This document shows, in pieces, positions 32,968 through 41,003 of a stretch of 64,000 nucleotides of DNA; positions within the stretch are counted from its first letter, which is position 1, and each line of letters opens with the position of its first letter. Location of the stretch: contig NZ_KQ948737.1 in assembly GCF_001514195.1 (NCBI RefSeq), positions 1-64,000 of the forward strand, in the 5' to 3' direction. This stretch comes from Streptomyces griseorubiginosus (GTDB taxonomy: Bacteria; Actinomycetota; Actinomycetes; Streptomycetales; Streptomycetaceae). The notes below the pieces were generated by a model. The model saw nothing but the letters and a program-made list of their open reading frames with translations. It had not been told where the DNA came from and searched no databases. Made by a program: the position numbers and the translations under genes.

Positions 32968-35349
32968 ATGGCCGACAGCAGGATCCTGGTCGCGGTACCG
33001 AAACACCCGCAGGGCGAGGGTGCCGGACCCCAGCAATTACGGATGATCCGGGACGCGATCGAGACAGCCGGCTTCGAAGTCCGGTGGGCGGTCACGGCCG
33101 AGGACGCGGACGCCGTACTGCGGACCGAAGCCGGTCTGGCTGCCGCACTGGTGGCCTGGGACCTTCCGCAAGTCTCCGGCGACGGGCCCGGCACCGCGCT
33201 CGCCGCGCCGGCCCGCTCGTTCGCCCGGACGGGCCGCACCCTCGACGGGACACCGGGCGGCAGCGCCGTGCTGCAACGGATCGGCCGGCGGTTCAAGGAC
33301 CTGCCGGTCTTCCTGGTGATGGCCGACGAGGGCCTGGGGAACCTGCCGCTGTGGGTCTCCGAGTCTGTCGTGGGCTACGTCTGGCCGCTGGAGGACACAC
33401 CGGGCTTCATCGCGGGCCGCATCACCACCGCCGCCCGCGCCTACCGGGAAGCAGTGCTGCCGCCGTTCTTCCGGGCACTACGCCGTTTCGACGACGCCCA
33501 CGAGTACTCCTGGCACACCCCGGCCCACTCCGGCGGTGTCGCCTTCCTCAAGTCACCGGCGGGACGCGCCTTCCACGACTACTTCGGGGAGCGCCTGCTG
33601 CGCAGCGACCTGTCGATCTCGGTGGAGGAACTGGGCTCGCTGTTCGAGCACACAGGGCCGATCGGCGAGGCGGAACGCAACGCGGCCCGGGTGTTCGGCT
33701 CCGAACTCACCTACTTCGTGCTGCACGGCGACTCCACGTGCAACCGCCTGGTCGGCCACTTCAGCGTCACCCGCGACGAGATCGCCCTGGTGGACCGCAA
33801 CTGTCACAAGTCCGTACTGCACGGCCTGGTCGTCTCGGGCGCCCGGCCGGTCTACCTGGTACCGACCCGCAACGGCTACGGGCTGGCGGGCCCGCTATCC
33901 GCGGCCGAGATCGCCGCGGACACGGTGGCGGCCCGGATCGCCGCCAACCCGCTCACCGAGGGCGCGGTGTCCCCACTCCCCCAGTACGCGGTGTTCACCA
34001 ACTCCACATACGACGGCCTCAGTTATGACGCCGCTCCCACCGCTCGCGCGTTCGCCGCCAGCACGCCCCGGTTGCACTTCGACGAGGCATGGTTCGCGTA
34101 CGCCCGCTTCCACCCGCTCTACGCCGGCCGTTACGGCATGTCGATGGACGAACAGACCTTCCCCGGCCAGGACCGCCCGACCGTGTTCGCGACCCAGTCC
34201 ACGCACAAGTTGCTGGCAGCGCTGTCGCAGGGTGCGATGGTGCATGTGCGATCCGCACCGCGAGCACCGGTGGAGCATGACCGGTTCAACGAGGCCCTGA
34301 TGATGCACGGCACCACCTCGCCCCTCTACCCCATGATCGCCTCGCTCGACGTGGCGACCGCGATGATGGACGGCCCGCAGGGCGAGTGGCTGATCGACGA
34401 AGCGGTGACCGAGGCGATCCGCTTCCGTCAGGAGATGGTGCACCTGCGTCGGCGGATCGAGAGCGCCGGGGACCGGCCGCCGTGGTTCTTCGGGGTGTGG
34501 CAGCCCGACACGGTCACCGACCCGCTGACCGGTGAACGGCTGCCGTTCGAGGAAGCCCCGCCGGAACTGCTGCGCACCGAGCAGTCCTGCTGGCTGCTGG
34601 AACCCGGCGCCGACTGGCACGGTTTCCCCGGACTGACCGAGGGCCACTGCATGTTGGACCCCGTCAAGGTCACGCTGACCTGTCCGGGGATCAACGCCAC
34701 CGGCGACATGGCCGAGGAAGGCATCCCGGCCCGGGTGCTCACCGCCTATCTGGCCACCCGGAAGGTCATGGTGGAGAAGACCGACAGTTACACCACTCTG
34801 GTCCTCTTCTCCATGGGCATCACCAAGGGCAAGTGGGGCACCCTGCTGGACGCCCTGACGGACTTCAAGGCCTTCTACGACGCGGACGCCCCACTGGAGC
34901 GCGTACTGCCGGAAGCCGTCGCCGCGTACCCCCGCCGGTACGCCGGCCTGACCCTGCACGGGCTGTGCCAGGAGATGCACGAGCAACTGCGCTCGGTACG
35001 CCTGGTGGAGCTCCTGGACACAGCCTTTCAGCAGCTCCCTCAGCCCGTCGCGCCACCTCAGCACTGTTACCAGCGGCTGGTGCGAGGGGAGACCGAACGG
35101 GTCCGCATCTCGGAGGCGGCGGGCCGAGTGGCGGCCGCCATGGTGACGGTCACCCCGCCCGGAATCCCGGTGCTGATGCCGGGCGAATCCGTCGGCGCAC
35201 TCGACGGGCCGCTGCTGCGCTATCTCACCGCTCTGGAGTCCTTCGACCGCTGCTTCCCAGGCTTCCGCAGCGAGACCCACGGCGTGATCATCGACGACGG
35301 CACGGGCGACTATCTGATCGAGTGCCTGACCCAGGGCGCGGAGCGGTGA
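32968..35349 (+). CDS. Orn/Lys/Arg decarboxylase, major class (fold-type I PLP)
   Basis: A 793-residue decarboxylase of the inducible CadA/AdiA type. An N-terminal receiver-like wing domain (residues 1-150) precedes the PLP domain. Landmarks are HEYSWHTPAHSGGVAFL, the GDSTCNR segment, HFDEAWFAY with the cofactor Asp, and the Schiff-base Lys414 in QSTHKLLAALSQG. The C-terminal domain ends near HGVIIDD. The reaction is decarboxylation of a basic amino acid to a diamine or agmatine; which amino acid cannot be told. I chose ATG 32968 for the GGGAGA site; ATG 32926 in the same frame is possible. Stands alone with no visible antiporter gene. Confidence 0.88.
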   Translation: MADSRILVAVPKHPQGEGAGPQQLRMIRDAIETAGFEVRWAVTAEDADAVLRTEAGLAAALVAWDLPQVSGDGPGTALAAPARSFARTGRTLDGTPGGSAVLQRIGRRFKDLPVFLVMADEGLGNLPLWVSESVVGYVWPLEDTPGFIAGRITTAARAYREAVLPPFFRALRRFDDAHEYSWHTPAHSGGVAFLKSPAGRAFHDYFGERLLRSDLSISVEELGSLFEHTGPIGEAERNAARVFGSELTYFVLHGDSTCNRLVGHFSVTRDEIALVDRNCHKSVLHGLVVSGARPVYLVPTRNGYGLAGPLSAAEIAADTVAARIAANPLTEGAVSPLPQYAVFTNSTYDGLSYDAAPTARAFAASTPRLHFDEAWFAYARFHPLYAGRYGMSMDEQTFPGQDRPTVFATQSTHKLLAALSQGAMVHVRSAPRAPVEHDRFNEALMMHGTTSPLYPMIASLDVATAMMDGPQGEWLIDEAVTEAIRFRQEMVHLRRRIESAGDRPPWFFGVWQPDTVTDPLTGERLPFEEAPPELLRTEQSCWLLEPGADWHGFPGLTEGHCMLDPVKVTLTCPGINATGDMAEEGIPARVLTAYLATRKVMVEKTDSYTTLVLFSMGITKGKWGTLLDALTDFKAFYDADAPLERVLPEAVAAYPRRYAGLTLHGLCQEMHEQLRSVRLVELLDTAFQQLPQPVAPPQHCYQRLVRGETERVRISEAAGRVAAAMVTVTPPGIPVLMPGESVGALDGPLLRYLTALESFDRCFPGFRSETHGVIIDDGTGDYLIECLTQGAER

Positions 35350-35406
35350 CCGGAGAACTCGTCCGGGCGTGCCGGTTAGGGTTTGCAGGGAAGGTCCGGT
35401 GGGTGT

Positions 35407-36222
35407 TCAGACCTGTTGCTCGAACTCCAAGGCTTCGTACCGGCGTGCGGCGATGTCCTCGCGCGTGCCGACAATGAGGGTCTGGGTGTAGACGTCGAGG
35501 TCGATCGCCTGACCGTGTATCTGTGCGAGGAGGACAAGGTCTCCCTCGTCCGGTGCCGACTGCCAGGGGCTCGAGAAACCTCCCAACTGGACGGCGACTC
35601 CGTAGGACGCCCCGCCCGCTGCGGCTCTCCGCACGGCGTCCTCAAAGTTGTCCAGGACGTCGTCCCCGTCGACCCCACTGCCGAGAAACGCGCTGGTCGC
35701 CGGGGCGTCGCGCCAATCGGGTGAGACGGTCAGTCCCGGTACGGGATACAGAACGTCCGGTTCGTAGACCCGGACCTGCTCCGGCCGGCCGTCGAGCTCG
35801 TACGCCGCCGAGCGTTGCGTGGTCGACGCGTCGGCAGGTACGTGGAGCACCACCGATGACTCCGGCTCGTACTCGATCGAGGTGAAGAACAACAGGCTGC
35901 CGTCGGACGGCAGTTCGATGTCCAGGGCTTCGCGAGGGAGCGCTCCGCAATCGACGGTCAACACCAGAGGTTTGCGCCCCTCGGGCCAGTCGACGCCCTC
36001 CGGCAGGCAGGGGAGGCCTCCCGTGCGCGCGACGGGTCGGGCCCCTTGTTGCTGGGCGGGCGTCAGGTCCTGGAAGTGGACCAGGTGGAGGCACGGTCGG
36101 GAGTGGGCGAGCAACTCCTGTGCCACCGGCTCCGGGACGCCATGCTTCTCGGCGGTCCGCAGAACAAGTTCTCGCACGTTCGACGTCGTCATGGTCGCGA
36201 TCATGCCAGGAGCCACTGACAC
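35407..36222 (-). CDS. DUF1963 (YwqG-like) protein
   Basis: A 271-residue protein of the DUF1963 family, function unknown. Characteristic are GGLPCLPEGVDWPEG (a GG.P.LP....WP motif) and the later GGFSSPWQ stretch (GG...P.Q). I use GTG 36222, which has GAGG eight bases upstream; ATG 36204 and ATG 36192 in the same frame are alternatives without clear ribosome sites. It is convergent with the decarboxylase gene, whose stop lies 57 bp away. Confidence 0.75.
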   Translation of the reverse strand: MSVAPGMIATMTTSNVRELVLRTAEKHGVPEPVAQELLAHSRPCLHLVHFQDLTPAQQQGARPVARTGGLPCLPEGVDWPEGRKPLVLTVDCGALPREALDIELPSDGSLLFFTSIEYEPESSVVLHVPADASTTQRSAAYELDGRPEQVRVYEPDVLYPVPGLTVSPDWRDAPATSAFLGSGVDGDDVLDNFEDAVRRAAAGGASYGVAVQLGGFSSPWQSAPDEGDLVLLAQIHGQAIDLDVYTQTLIVGTREDIAARRYEALEFEQQV

Positions 36223-36392
36223 CGACTGACCCTCAACTCCCGCCGGACAGAACCATGTACCGTGCGGTCGGACGGCCAGGCAATGCGCTGATCAGGGCTG
36301 TAACTTGGCTCTCCGCGCAGCCGGATGGGGAGTCGACCATCGCCGTGCTGCTTCTTGGCAGGACGTCATGGATCCGGGGCGGACGCGGAGCT

Positions 36393-37163
36393 TCAATCAC
36401 CGCGCGCCGCCTTGCGCAAGGCTCGTTCCGCGATCAGGGTGGCGACCGACGCGGGCAACAGGCGGCTGAAGACGAACGTCTGGACCCTGTTGAGACGGCC
36501 GTCGACGACTGCGGGGCCGCGGCCGCGCACGGCGGCCATGACGGTGTCCGCGACGGCATCCGGCGCACGCTTTCCCCGCATGCGCCGTGTCATCATCGCA
36601 GTGTCGGTCGGCCCGGGACTGACCGCCACGACCCGTACCCCCGTCGCTCTTGTCTCGGCCCACAGCGCCTGGGTGAAGGAGAGCACGAAAGCCTTCGAGG
36701 CCGCATAGGCGGCCGCATACGGAGCAGGCGTGTAAGCACCGGTGCTCGCGATGTTGACGATCACTCCCCTCCCCCGCGCGACCATGGCGGGCAGCAGGAG
36801 CGCGGTCAATTCCGCCACCGCACCGGCATTGAGGTCGACCAGTGCCCGCACCCGCGCGGGATCGCTTGCGGCGACCGGTTCCAGCAAGCCGACGCCGGCG
36901 TTGTTGACCAGCACGTCGACATGGGTTCCCGCACGCGCCAGCCACGCGGCCAGGTGGGAGGGAGCGCCCTGGTGCGACAGGTCCAGCGCCAGCGTCGACA
37001 CCTCGACCCCGTGCTCGTCGTGCAGGCGTTTGGCCGCTGCCTCCAGGCGTGTGCCGTCCCGTGCGACCAGAACCAGATGCATTCCTTCTCCGGCCAGGCG
37101 CTCGGTGATCGCGGCCCCGATGCCCGTCGCGGCGCCGGTCACGACCGCAGTGCGCCGCCTCAT
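36393..37163 (-). CDS. SDR-family oxidoreductase under MerR control
   Basis: A 256-residue classical SDR with TGAATGIGAA for cofactor binding, NNAG, Ser in NIASTG and the catalytic YAASK. The C-terminus (FVFSRLLPASVATLIAERALRKAARGD) has the hydrophobic then basic character of membrane-associated SDRs. ATG 37163 is preceded by AGGAG; an ATG 18 bases further upstream lacks one. It is divergent from a MerR gene with an 81-bp spacer that carries a 22-bp perfect palindrome. It is therefore very likely a MerR target. Substrate unknown. Confidence 0.88.
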   Translation of the reverse strand: MRRRTAVVTGAATGIGAAITERLAGEGMHLVLVARDGTRLEAAAKRLHDEHGVEVSTLALDLSHQGAPSHLAAWLARAGTHVDVLVNNAGVGLLEPVAASDPARVRALVDLNAGAVAELTALLLPAMVARGRGVIVNIASTGAYTPAPYAAAYAASKAFVLSFTQALWAETRATGVRVVAVSPGPTDTAMMTRRMRGKRAPDAVADTVMAAVRGRGPAVVDGRLNRVQTFVFSRLLPASVATLIAERALRKAARGD

Positions 37164-37198
37164 GTCTTCTCTGCTCCTCATGTCCAGGACGGTAAACT

Positions 37199-37220
37199 TT
37201 GACATTGACGTCAATGTCAA
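37199..37220. promoter_or_regulatory. MerR-type operator, 22-bp perfect palindrome
   Basis: TTGACATTGAC followed immediately by its exact reverse complement GTCAATGTCAA. Position and form fit a MerR operator lying within a promoter spacer, between the SDR and MerR starts. The TTGACA at its left arm could be the -35 element of either gene. Confidence 0.8.
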
Positions 37221-37244
37221 GCCTGGCTCGGTGGAGGAGACGGC

Positions 37245-37628
37245 GTGCGCATCGGAGAACTCAGCAGGGCTACCGGGGCCAGCACCCGTTCGCTCCGGTA
37301 CTACGAGGACCAAGGGCTGCTCTCCAGCGACCGCCGCTCCAACGGCTACCGGGACTACGGTGAGGACGCCGTACGCCAGGTGGCCTTCATCCAGGATCTC
37401 TACCGCGCGGGACTGCCCTCCGAGGTCATCCGGGACATCCTTCCCTGCACCACACCGACCCCGCCTGCCGGCGAGTGCGCACAACTCCTGGCCCGCGTCC
37501 GGCGGGTCCGCGACGAACTCGCCCGCCAGGAGCAGCAGATCGCCCAGCGGCGCGAGATGCTCGACAGGTACCTCTCCGGCACGGCGACCCCCGTCGGCCT
37601 CGGCGACCAGCCCGACTGCTCCGCTTGA
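37245..37628 (+). CDS. MerR-family transcriptional regulator
   Basis: A 127-residue regulator. The winged HTH (residues 1-70: MRIGELSRATGASTRSLRYY, EDQGLLSSDRRSNGYR) is followed by a long dimerisation helix (ARVRRVRDELARQEQQIAQR) and a short tail; one Cys lies at DILPC and one in GECAQ. No large ligand domain, so it resembles the small redox- or ligand-sensing MerR proteins of the SoxR/YyaN type. GTG 37245 has GGAGGAG upstream. The palindrome at 37199-37220 is its probable binding site and the divergent SDR its probable target. Confidence 0.9.
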   Translation: MRIGELSRATGASTRSLRYYEDQGLLSSDRRSNGYRDYGEDAVRQVAFIQDLYRAGLPSEVIRDILPCTTPTPPAGECAQLLARVRRVRDELARQEQQIAQRREMLDRYLSGTATPVGLGDQPDCSA

Positions 37629-37744
37629 AGGACCCGCAACCTGGTGGCCCCTGCGGGCGGTTGGCGTCCTTGCACAGGTGGTGAACCTTCGCTGGTCTTC
37701 GCTGGGTGCCGGGACGACGCCGGCCAGGATGCCGTCTGGTGTGT

Positions 37745-38608
37745 TCAGGGCTGGAGTTGGTGCGCGGCGGCGCCGAAGGCGTGGACGAGTGGTGTCTCGT
37801 GGGCCTTGCTCCAGACGAGAGCGACCTCGTTGTCGGCGAGGCCGGGTGCGGGCCGGACGACGACGTCGGGCCGGGTGTAGAAAGATGCGGTCGACTGGGG
37901 CAGGACGCAGAAGCCGGCGCCGGTGGCCACGAGTTCGAGTTTTTCCTCCACGCTGTGTGCGACCGGGACTGCTGTCGGCGCGTTGGCGTGGGGTGCGCGG
38001 GTCTCTGCCTGCCATTCGGGCACTGCTGCGGGATCCTGAAGCAGATGGGCGCCGGCCAGATCGGTGAGGCTGAGTGCGTCTTTGCCGGCCAGGGGGTGGT
38101 CGCGCGCGATGACGACCACGCGGGGTTCGGTGAACAGCGGCTGGATCCGGAGGCCTTGGGGATCGACAGGCAGCCGGACGATGCTGACATCGGCACGGCC
38201 GTCCAGGACCACTTCGGTCTGGTTGTCCCAACTGGTGCGCAGCAGCCGGATGTCGAGGTGCGGGTGCTGCGCGGTCAGGGTTTTGACAGCTGCTGTGACG
38301 GTGATGCCGGGCATGAAGGCGATGGTGAACCGCTGCGTGGGGGCAGCGGCCTGTACGCAGCGGCGGACGGCAGCCTGCGCCGCGGCCAGCAGTGGTCCGG
38401 CGTCGTGCAGCAGTTGCCGGCCGGCCGGTGTGAGGGTGGTGCCGCGCCGGTCACGGAGGAACAGGGCGACGCCGAGATCGTCTTCGAGGGCGCGGATCTG
38501 TCGGGAGAGGGCGGGCTGGGCGATGTGCAGGGCGTCGGCAGCCCGGCCGAAGTGGAGTTGCTCGGCGACTGCGACGAAGTAGCGCAGTCTCCTCAGGTCC
38601 ACGTCCAT
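37745..38608 (-). CDS. LysR-family transcriptional regulator
   Basis: A 287-residue LysR protein with the N-terminal HTH (residues 3-60, RLRYFVAVAEQLHFGRAADA, LHIAQPALSRQIRALEDDLG) and a periplasmic-binding-like effector domain (FTIAFMPGITVTAAVKTL, later VATGAGFCVLPQS). It follows the NAD-dependent epimerase gene on the same strand with 42 bp between the LysR start and the epimerase stop, so both may share a message; LysR genes usually face their target divergently, which is not the case here. Confidence 0.9.
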   Translation of the reverse strand: MDVDLRRLRYFVAVAEQLHFGRAADALHIAQPALSRQIRALEDDLGVALFLRDRRGTTLTPAGRQLLHDAGPLLAAAQAAVRRCVQAAAPTQRFTIAFMPGITVTAAVKTLTAQHPHLDIRLLRTSWDNQTEVVLDGRADVSIVRLPVDPQGLRIQPLFTEPRVVVIARDHPLAGKDALSLTDLAGAHLLQDPAAVPEWQAETRAPHANAPTAVPVAHSVEEKLELVATGAGFCVLPQSTASFYTRPDVVVRPAPGLADNEVALVWSKAHETPLVHAFGAAAHQLQP

Positions 38609-38650
38609 AGGGGATCTTTCTTGTTCGGGCCGGGCTGCCTGGAGGTGGGG

Positions 38651-39508
38651 TCAGCTGCGGGCGAAATGGTCGAGGGGGCGGGTGTGCTGGGGCTGCCAGT
38701 TCAACTCTGTCAGGGCGCGGGCGGGGGTGAGCTGCTGGTCCAGGGCGAAGGCGTCGGCGATGGAGCCCATCTGGGCGCGGGCCGCGTCGAGCGTGAGGGA
38801 GCGGATCTTGCCGTGCAGCCCCTGGCCGGTGCTGATGGCCTGGGCGACGTCGTGTGCGGTGGGGTTGATGCCGCCCACGCCCGCGTAGACCGAGCCGGGC
38901 TTTGCGTGCAGGGCGGCGACGTACAGGTCGGCGAGGTCGTCGACGTGGATCAGGGCCCAGTGCTGGGAGCCGTCCCCTATGTAGGGGATGGCTCCGGCCG
39001 CGGCGCCCGGTTGGGTGAAGAAGGTGTCGATGAGCCGGTTGGCTCCGCCGTAGACCAGTCCGGCGCGGATGACGACCGGGTGGCCTCCGTGTTCGGCCCG
39101 GGCCAGGACCGCGTCCTCGACGGGGCGGCGCCAGGCGACCAGCTGGGGCGGGTCCCAGGGGGCGTCCTCGTCGACGAGGCCGTGGGTGTTGCCGTAGACC
39201 CATGTGCCGCCGGTGTGGATGTAGGTGCCGGTGCCCAGGGCGTCCTGCATCGCGGTGGCCGCGGCGAGGTCGGCCTCGCCGGTGTCGGCCTGCGCGAGGT
39301 GGATGACGGCCTCCGCGCGTGCGGCGGCCTGGTTCAGGCCGGCAAGGTCGGTCAGGGATCCGTCAACCGCCGTGGCGCCCGCGGAGCTGACCGCCGTGGC
39401 GGAGCTTTCGCTGCGGGCGAGGGCGGTGACGGTGTGTCCGTGCCGACGCAGACGGTGAATGACGGCTTGCCCGATGTAACCGGAGCCGCCAGTGACGAAT
39501 ACCTTCAT
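38651..39508 (-). CDS. NAD-dependent epimerase/dehydratase (extended-SDR family)
   Basis: A 285-residue extended-SDR protein. The cofactor loop VTGGSGYIGQ sits at the N-terminus, followed by GSLTDLAGL and a substrate domain (YGGANRLIDTFFTQPG, HVDDLADLY). The usual YxxxK is not in its canonical place: the region after HTGGTWVYGN reads AWRRPVEDAV, so the catalytic Tyr/Lys pair may be altered and the protein may be an atypical NmrA-like or redox-sensing member. ATG 39508 is the natural start. Upstream lies a 16-bp perfect hairpin of unknown role. Confidence 0.85.
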   Translation of the reverse strand: MKVFVTGGSGYIGQAVIHRLRRHGHTVTALARSESSATAVSSAGATAVDGSLTDLAGLNQAAARAEAVIHLAQADTGEADLAAATAMQDALGTGTYIHTGGTWVYGNTHGLVDEDAPWDPPQLVAWRRPVEDAVLARAEHGGHPVVIRAGLVYGGANRLIDTFFTQPGAAAGAIPYIGDGSQHWALIHVDDLADLYVAALHAKPGSVYAGVGGINPTAHDVAQAISTGQGLHGKIRSLTLDAARAQMGSIADAFALDQQLTPARALTELNWQPQHTRPLDHFARS

Positions 39509-39579
39509 GGTGAGGTGCCTCTCGCTCGGGATGCCTCCAGCCTGGTCGTGGGAACCGTTCGGCGTCCAAGACCTGTTTA

Positions 39580-39614
39580 CACCTCTGTGATGCCGGTGCG
39601 GCATCACAGAGGTG
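39580..39614. repeat. 16-bp perfect inverted repeat upstream of the epimerase gene
   Basis: CACCTCTGTGATGCCG, the three bases GTG, then the exact complement CGGCATCACAGAGGTG. It lies 72 bp upstream of the epimerase start and not behind any visible gene end. It could be a terminator for incoming transcription, a transcript hairpin or an operator. Confidence 0.7.
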
Positions 39615-40275
39615 GTGGCTCCCTGCGGCGGGGCCGCCTCCCACGCTCTCCCCGGCGATGCCGAGACGGCCGAGGTCGACGCCCGGTTCGCTCGCCACCT
39701 TCGCGGTCCGCGGCAGGCCCGCACAGCAGTCGTCGAGTCCGGTGAGGCAGGGTTCTCGGGGCCGGGGGCGGTAACGTCGCCGGTGCCGATCGGGATGTCT
39801 GAATCCTGGGACGGCAGTCCCTCTCGGATCGCTGGCCTCAGCTTCGGTGGGCAGCTCACGGAAGTCTCAGCCGGTATCCGATGTTTTCGACCAACCGTAG
39901 GCGCCAGCCGGCGACTTGATCGGGTGAGAGTTCCTCTCCAGACCTGGGTGAGGAGCGAGCGGCAGGCCTTTTCGGTGATGATCCGGTCACCTGGAGCGAA
40001 CGGTTCCGTGGTCGCTCCGGCGGCGGACCCGCCCGGAATCTTCCACCGATTCGCCGCTGTCCCGCGACCGCCGACTCAGCCTCCGCTACGAGCGGCATTC
40101 CCCCGCAACCGCCTGGACGTTCTCGCCCTTGCCATCTTTGTGTTGCTCCGCGCAGCTCGACAGCCTCACGACGTAGGAGATGGTCCGAGGGGCTCAGAGG
40201 AGGTTGAGAACTTCCTGTGCGAGGCTGGCGCGCCTTCGACACATCGCGTGTGACCAACCTGCTGGAGGAACACCT
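39615..40275. other. Intergenic region with two-component relics
   Basis: Apart from the winged-helix relic at 39857-40000 nothing is recognised. Open frames here have no domain content. Confidence 0.35.
39857..40000 (-). pseudogene. Possible C-terminal relic of an OmpR-type response regulator
   Basis: On the minus strand one frame gives RIITEKACRSLLTQVW and an adjoining frame WRLRLVENIGYRLRLP with a stop. The order LLTQVW ... GYRL is that of the winged-helix effector domain of OmpR/PhoB regulators, but it is short and frameshifted. Low confidence. A receiver-domain stub lies 860 bp to the right on the opposite strand. Confidence 0.25.
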
Positions 40276-40794
40276 ATGAGCCTGATCAACGGCCTGCCCG
40301 CGCATGTTCTGATCGTGCATTTCGTCGTCGTGCTCGTTCCGCTCACCGCACTGGCACTCGCGGTCTGCGCGATCTGGCCGAGCGCGGCGCAGCGCATGGG
40401 CATCGTGCTGCCGCTGCTGGCCCTGGTCACCCTCGTGAGCGTTCCCCTGGCCACGCAGGCCGGGGAGTGGTTGGAGGCACACGTCGACAGCAATGCCCTG
40501 GTGCGTCGGCACGCCGACCTCGGCGACGGCCTGCTGCCCTGGGCCGGAGGCCTGTTCCTTCTGGCGGTCCTCGTCTGGTGGGCGGCCCGCCGCGCCACCA
40601 CGTCCGGGTCCGAGACGTCGCGCGGCATACGCCCGTCCGCCGCGCCGGTGCGCATCGCGATGGCCGTTCTGTCACTCGTCATAGCCGCTGGAGCCTCCGT
40701 GGACGTCTACCGCATCGGTGATTCGGGGGCGAAGGCCGCGTGGCACGACGGCTACTCCAAGACTGCCTCGGGCGGCGACGGGGACGATCACTGA
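40276..40794 (+). CDS. DUF2231 membrane protein
   Basis: A 172-residue integral membrane protein with four hydrophobic segments (about 10-35, 45-62, 88-108, 128-148). The N-terminus INGLPAHVLIVHFVVVLVPL, with two His in the first helix, is diagnostic of DUF2231; related proteins are suspected of binding heme or supporting redox functions, but the role is unknown. ATG 40276 follows GGAGGA. A terminator hairpin follows. It is the first gene to the left of the stress locus and may or may not belong to it. Confidence 0.85.
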   Translation: MSLINGLPAHVLIVHFVVVLVPLTALALAVCAIWPSAAQRMGIVLPLLALVTLVSVPLATQAGEWLEAHVDSNALVRRHADLGDGLLPWAGGLFLLAVLVWWAARRATTSGSETSRGIRPSAAPVRIAMAVLSLVIAAGASVDVYRIGDSGAKAAWHDGYSKTASGGDGDDH

Positions 40795-40801
40795 CCCGCA
40801 G

Positions 40802-40830
40802 CCGCTCGCCCCGGCGTTCGGGGCGAGCGG
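40802..40830 (+). terminator. Hairpin terminator after the DUF2231 gene
   Basis: CCGCTCGCCCC pairs perfectly with GGGGCGAGCGG over 11 bp around a 7-base loop. Confidence 0.7.
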
Positions 40831-40861
40831 CCGGACCAGAGGCGGTGCCGAGGAGACGCGG

Positions 40862-40975
40862 GTGCTGGTCGTGGAGGACGACCGCGGCATCGCCGAGTCC
40901 CTGGTGCGCGGCGGTGTGCCGGAGGCTGCGTGCCCGGTCGGATGCGTTCACCACCACTGCCCGCCTTCCGGGTGA
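40862..40975 (+). pseudogene. Response-regulator receiver stub
   Basis: A GTG-started frame reads VLVVEDDRGIAESLVRGG, the first strand and helix of a receiver domain with the acidic pair EDD, and then loses all similarity and stops at 40975. Only the first ~20 residues of about 220 remain. Together with the winged-helix relic at 39.9 kb it suggests that a two-component regulator gene was lost here by deletion. Confidence 0.5.
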
Positions 40976-41003
40976 GGGCCACCCAGCGTCCCCCGTCGAG
41001 GGA

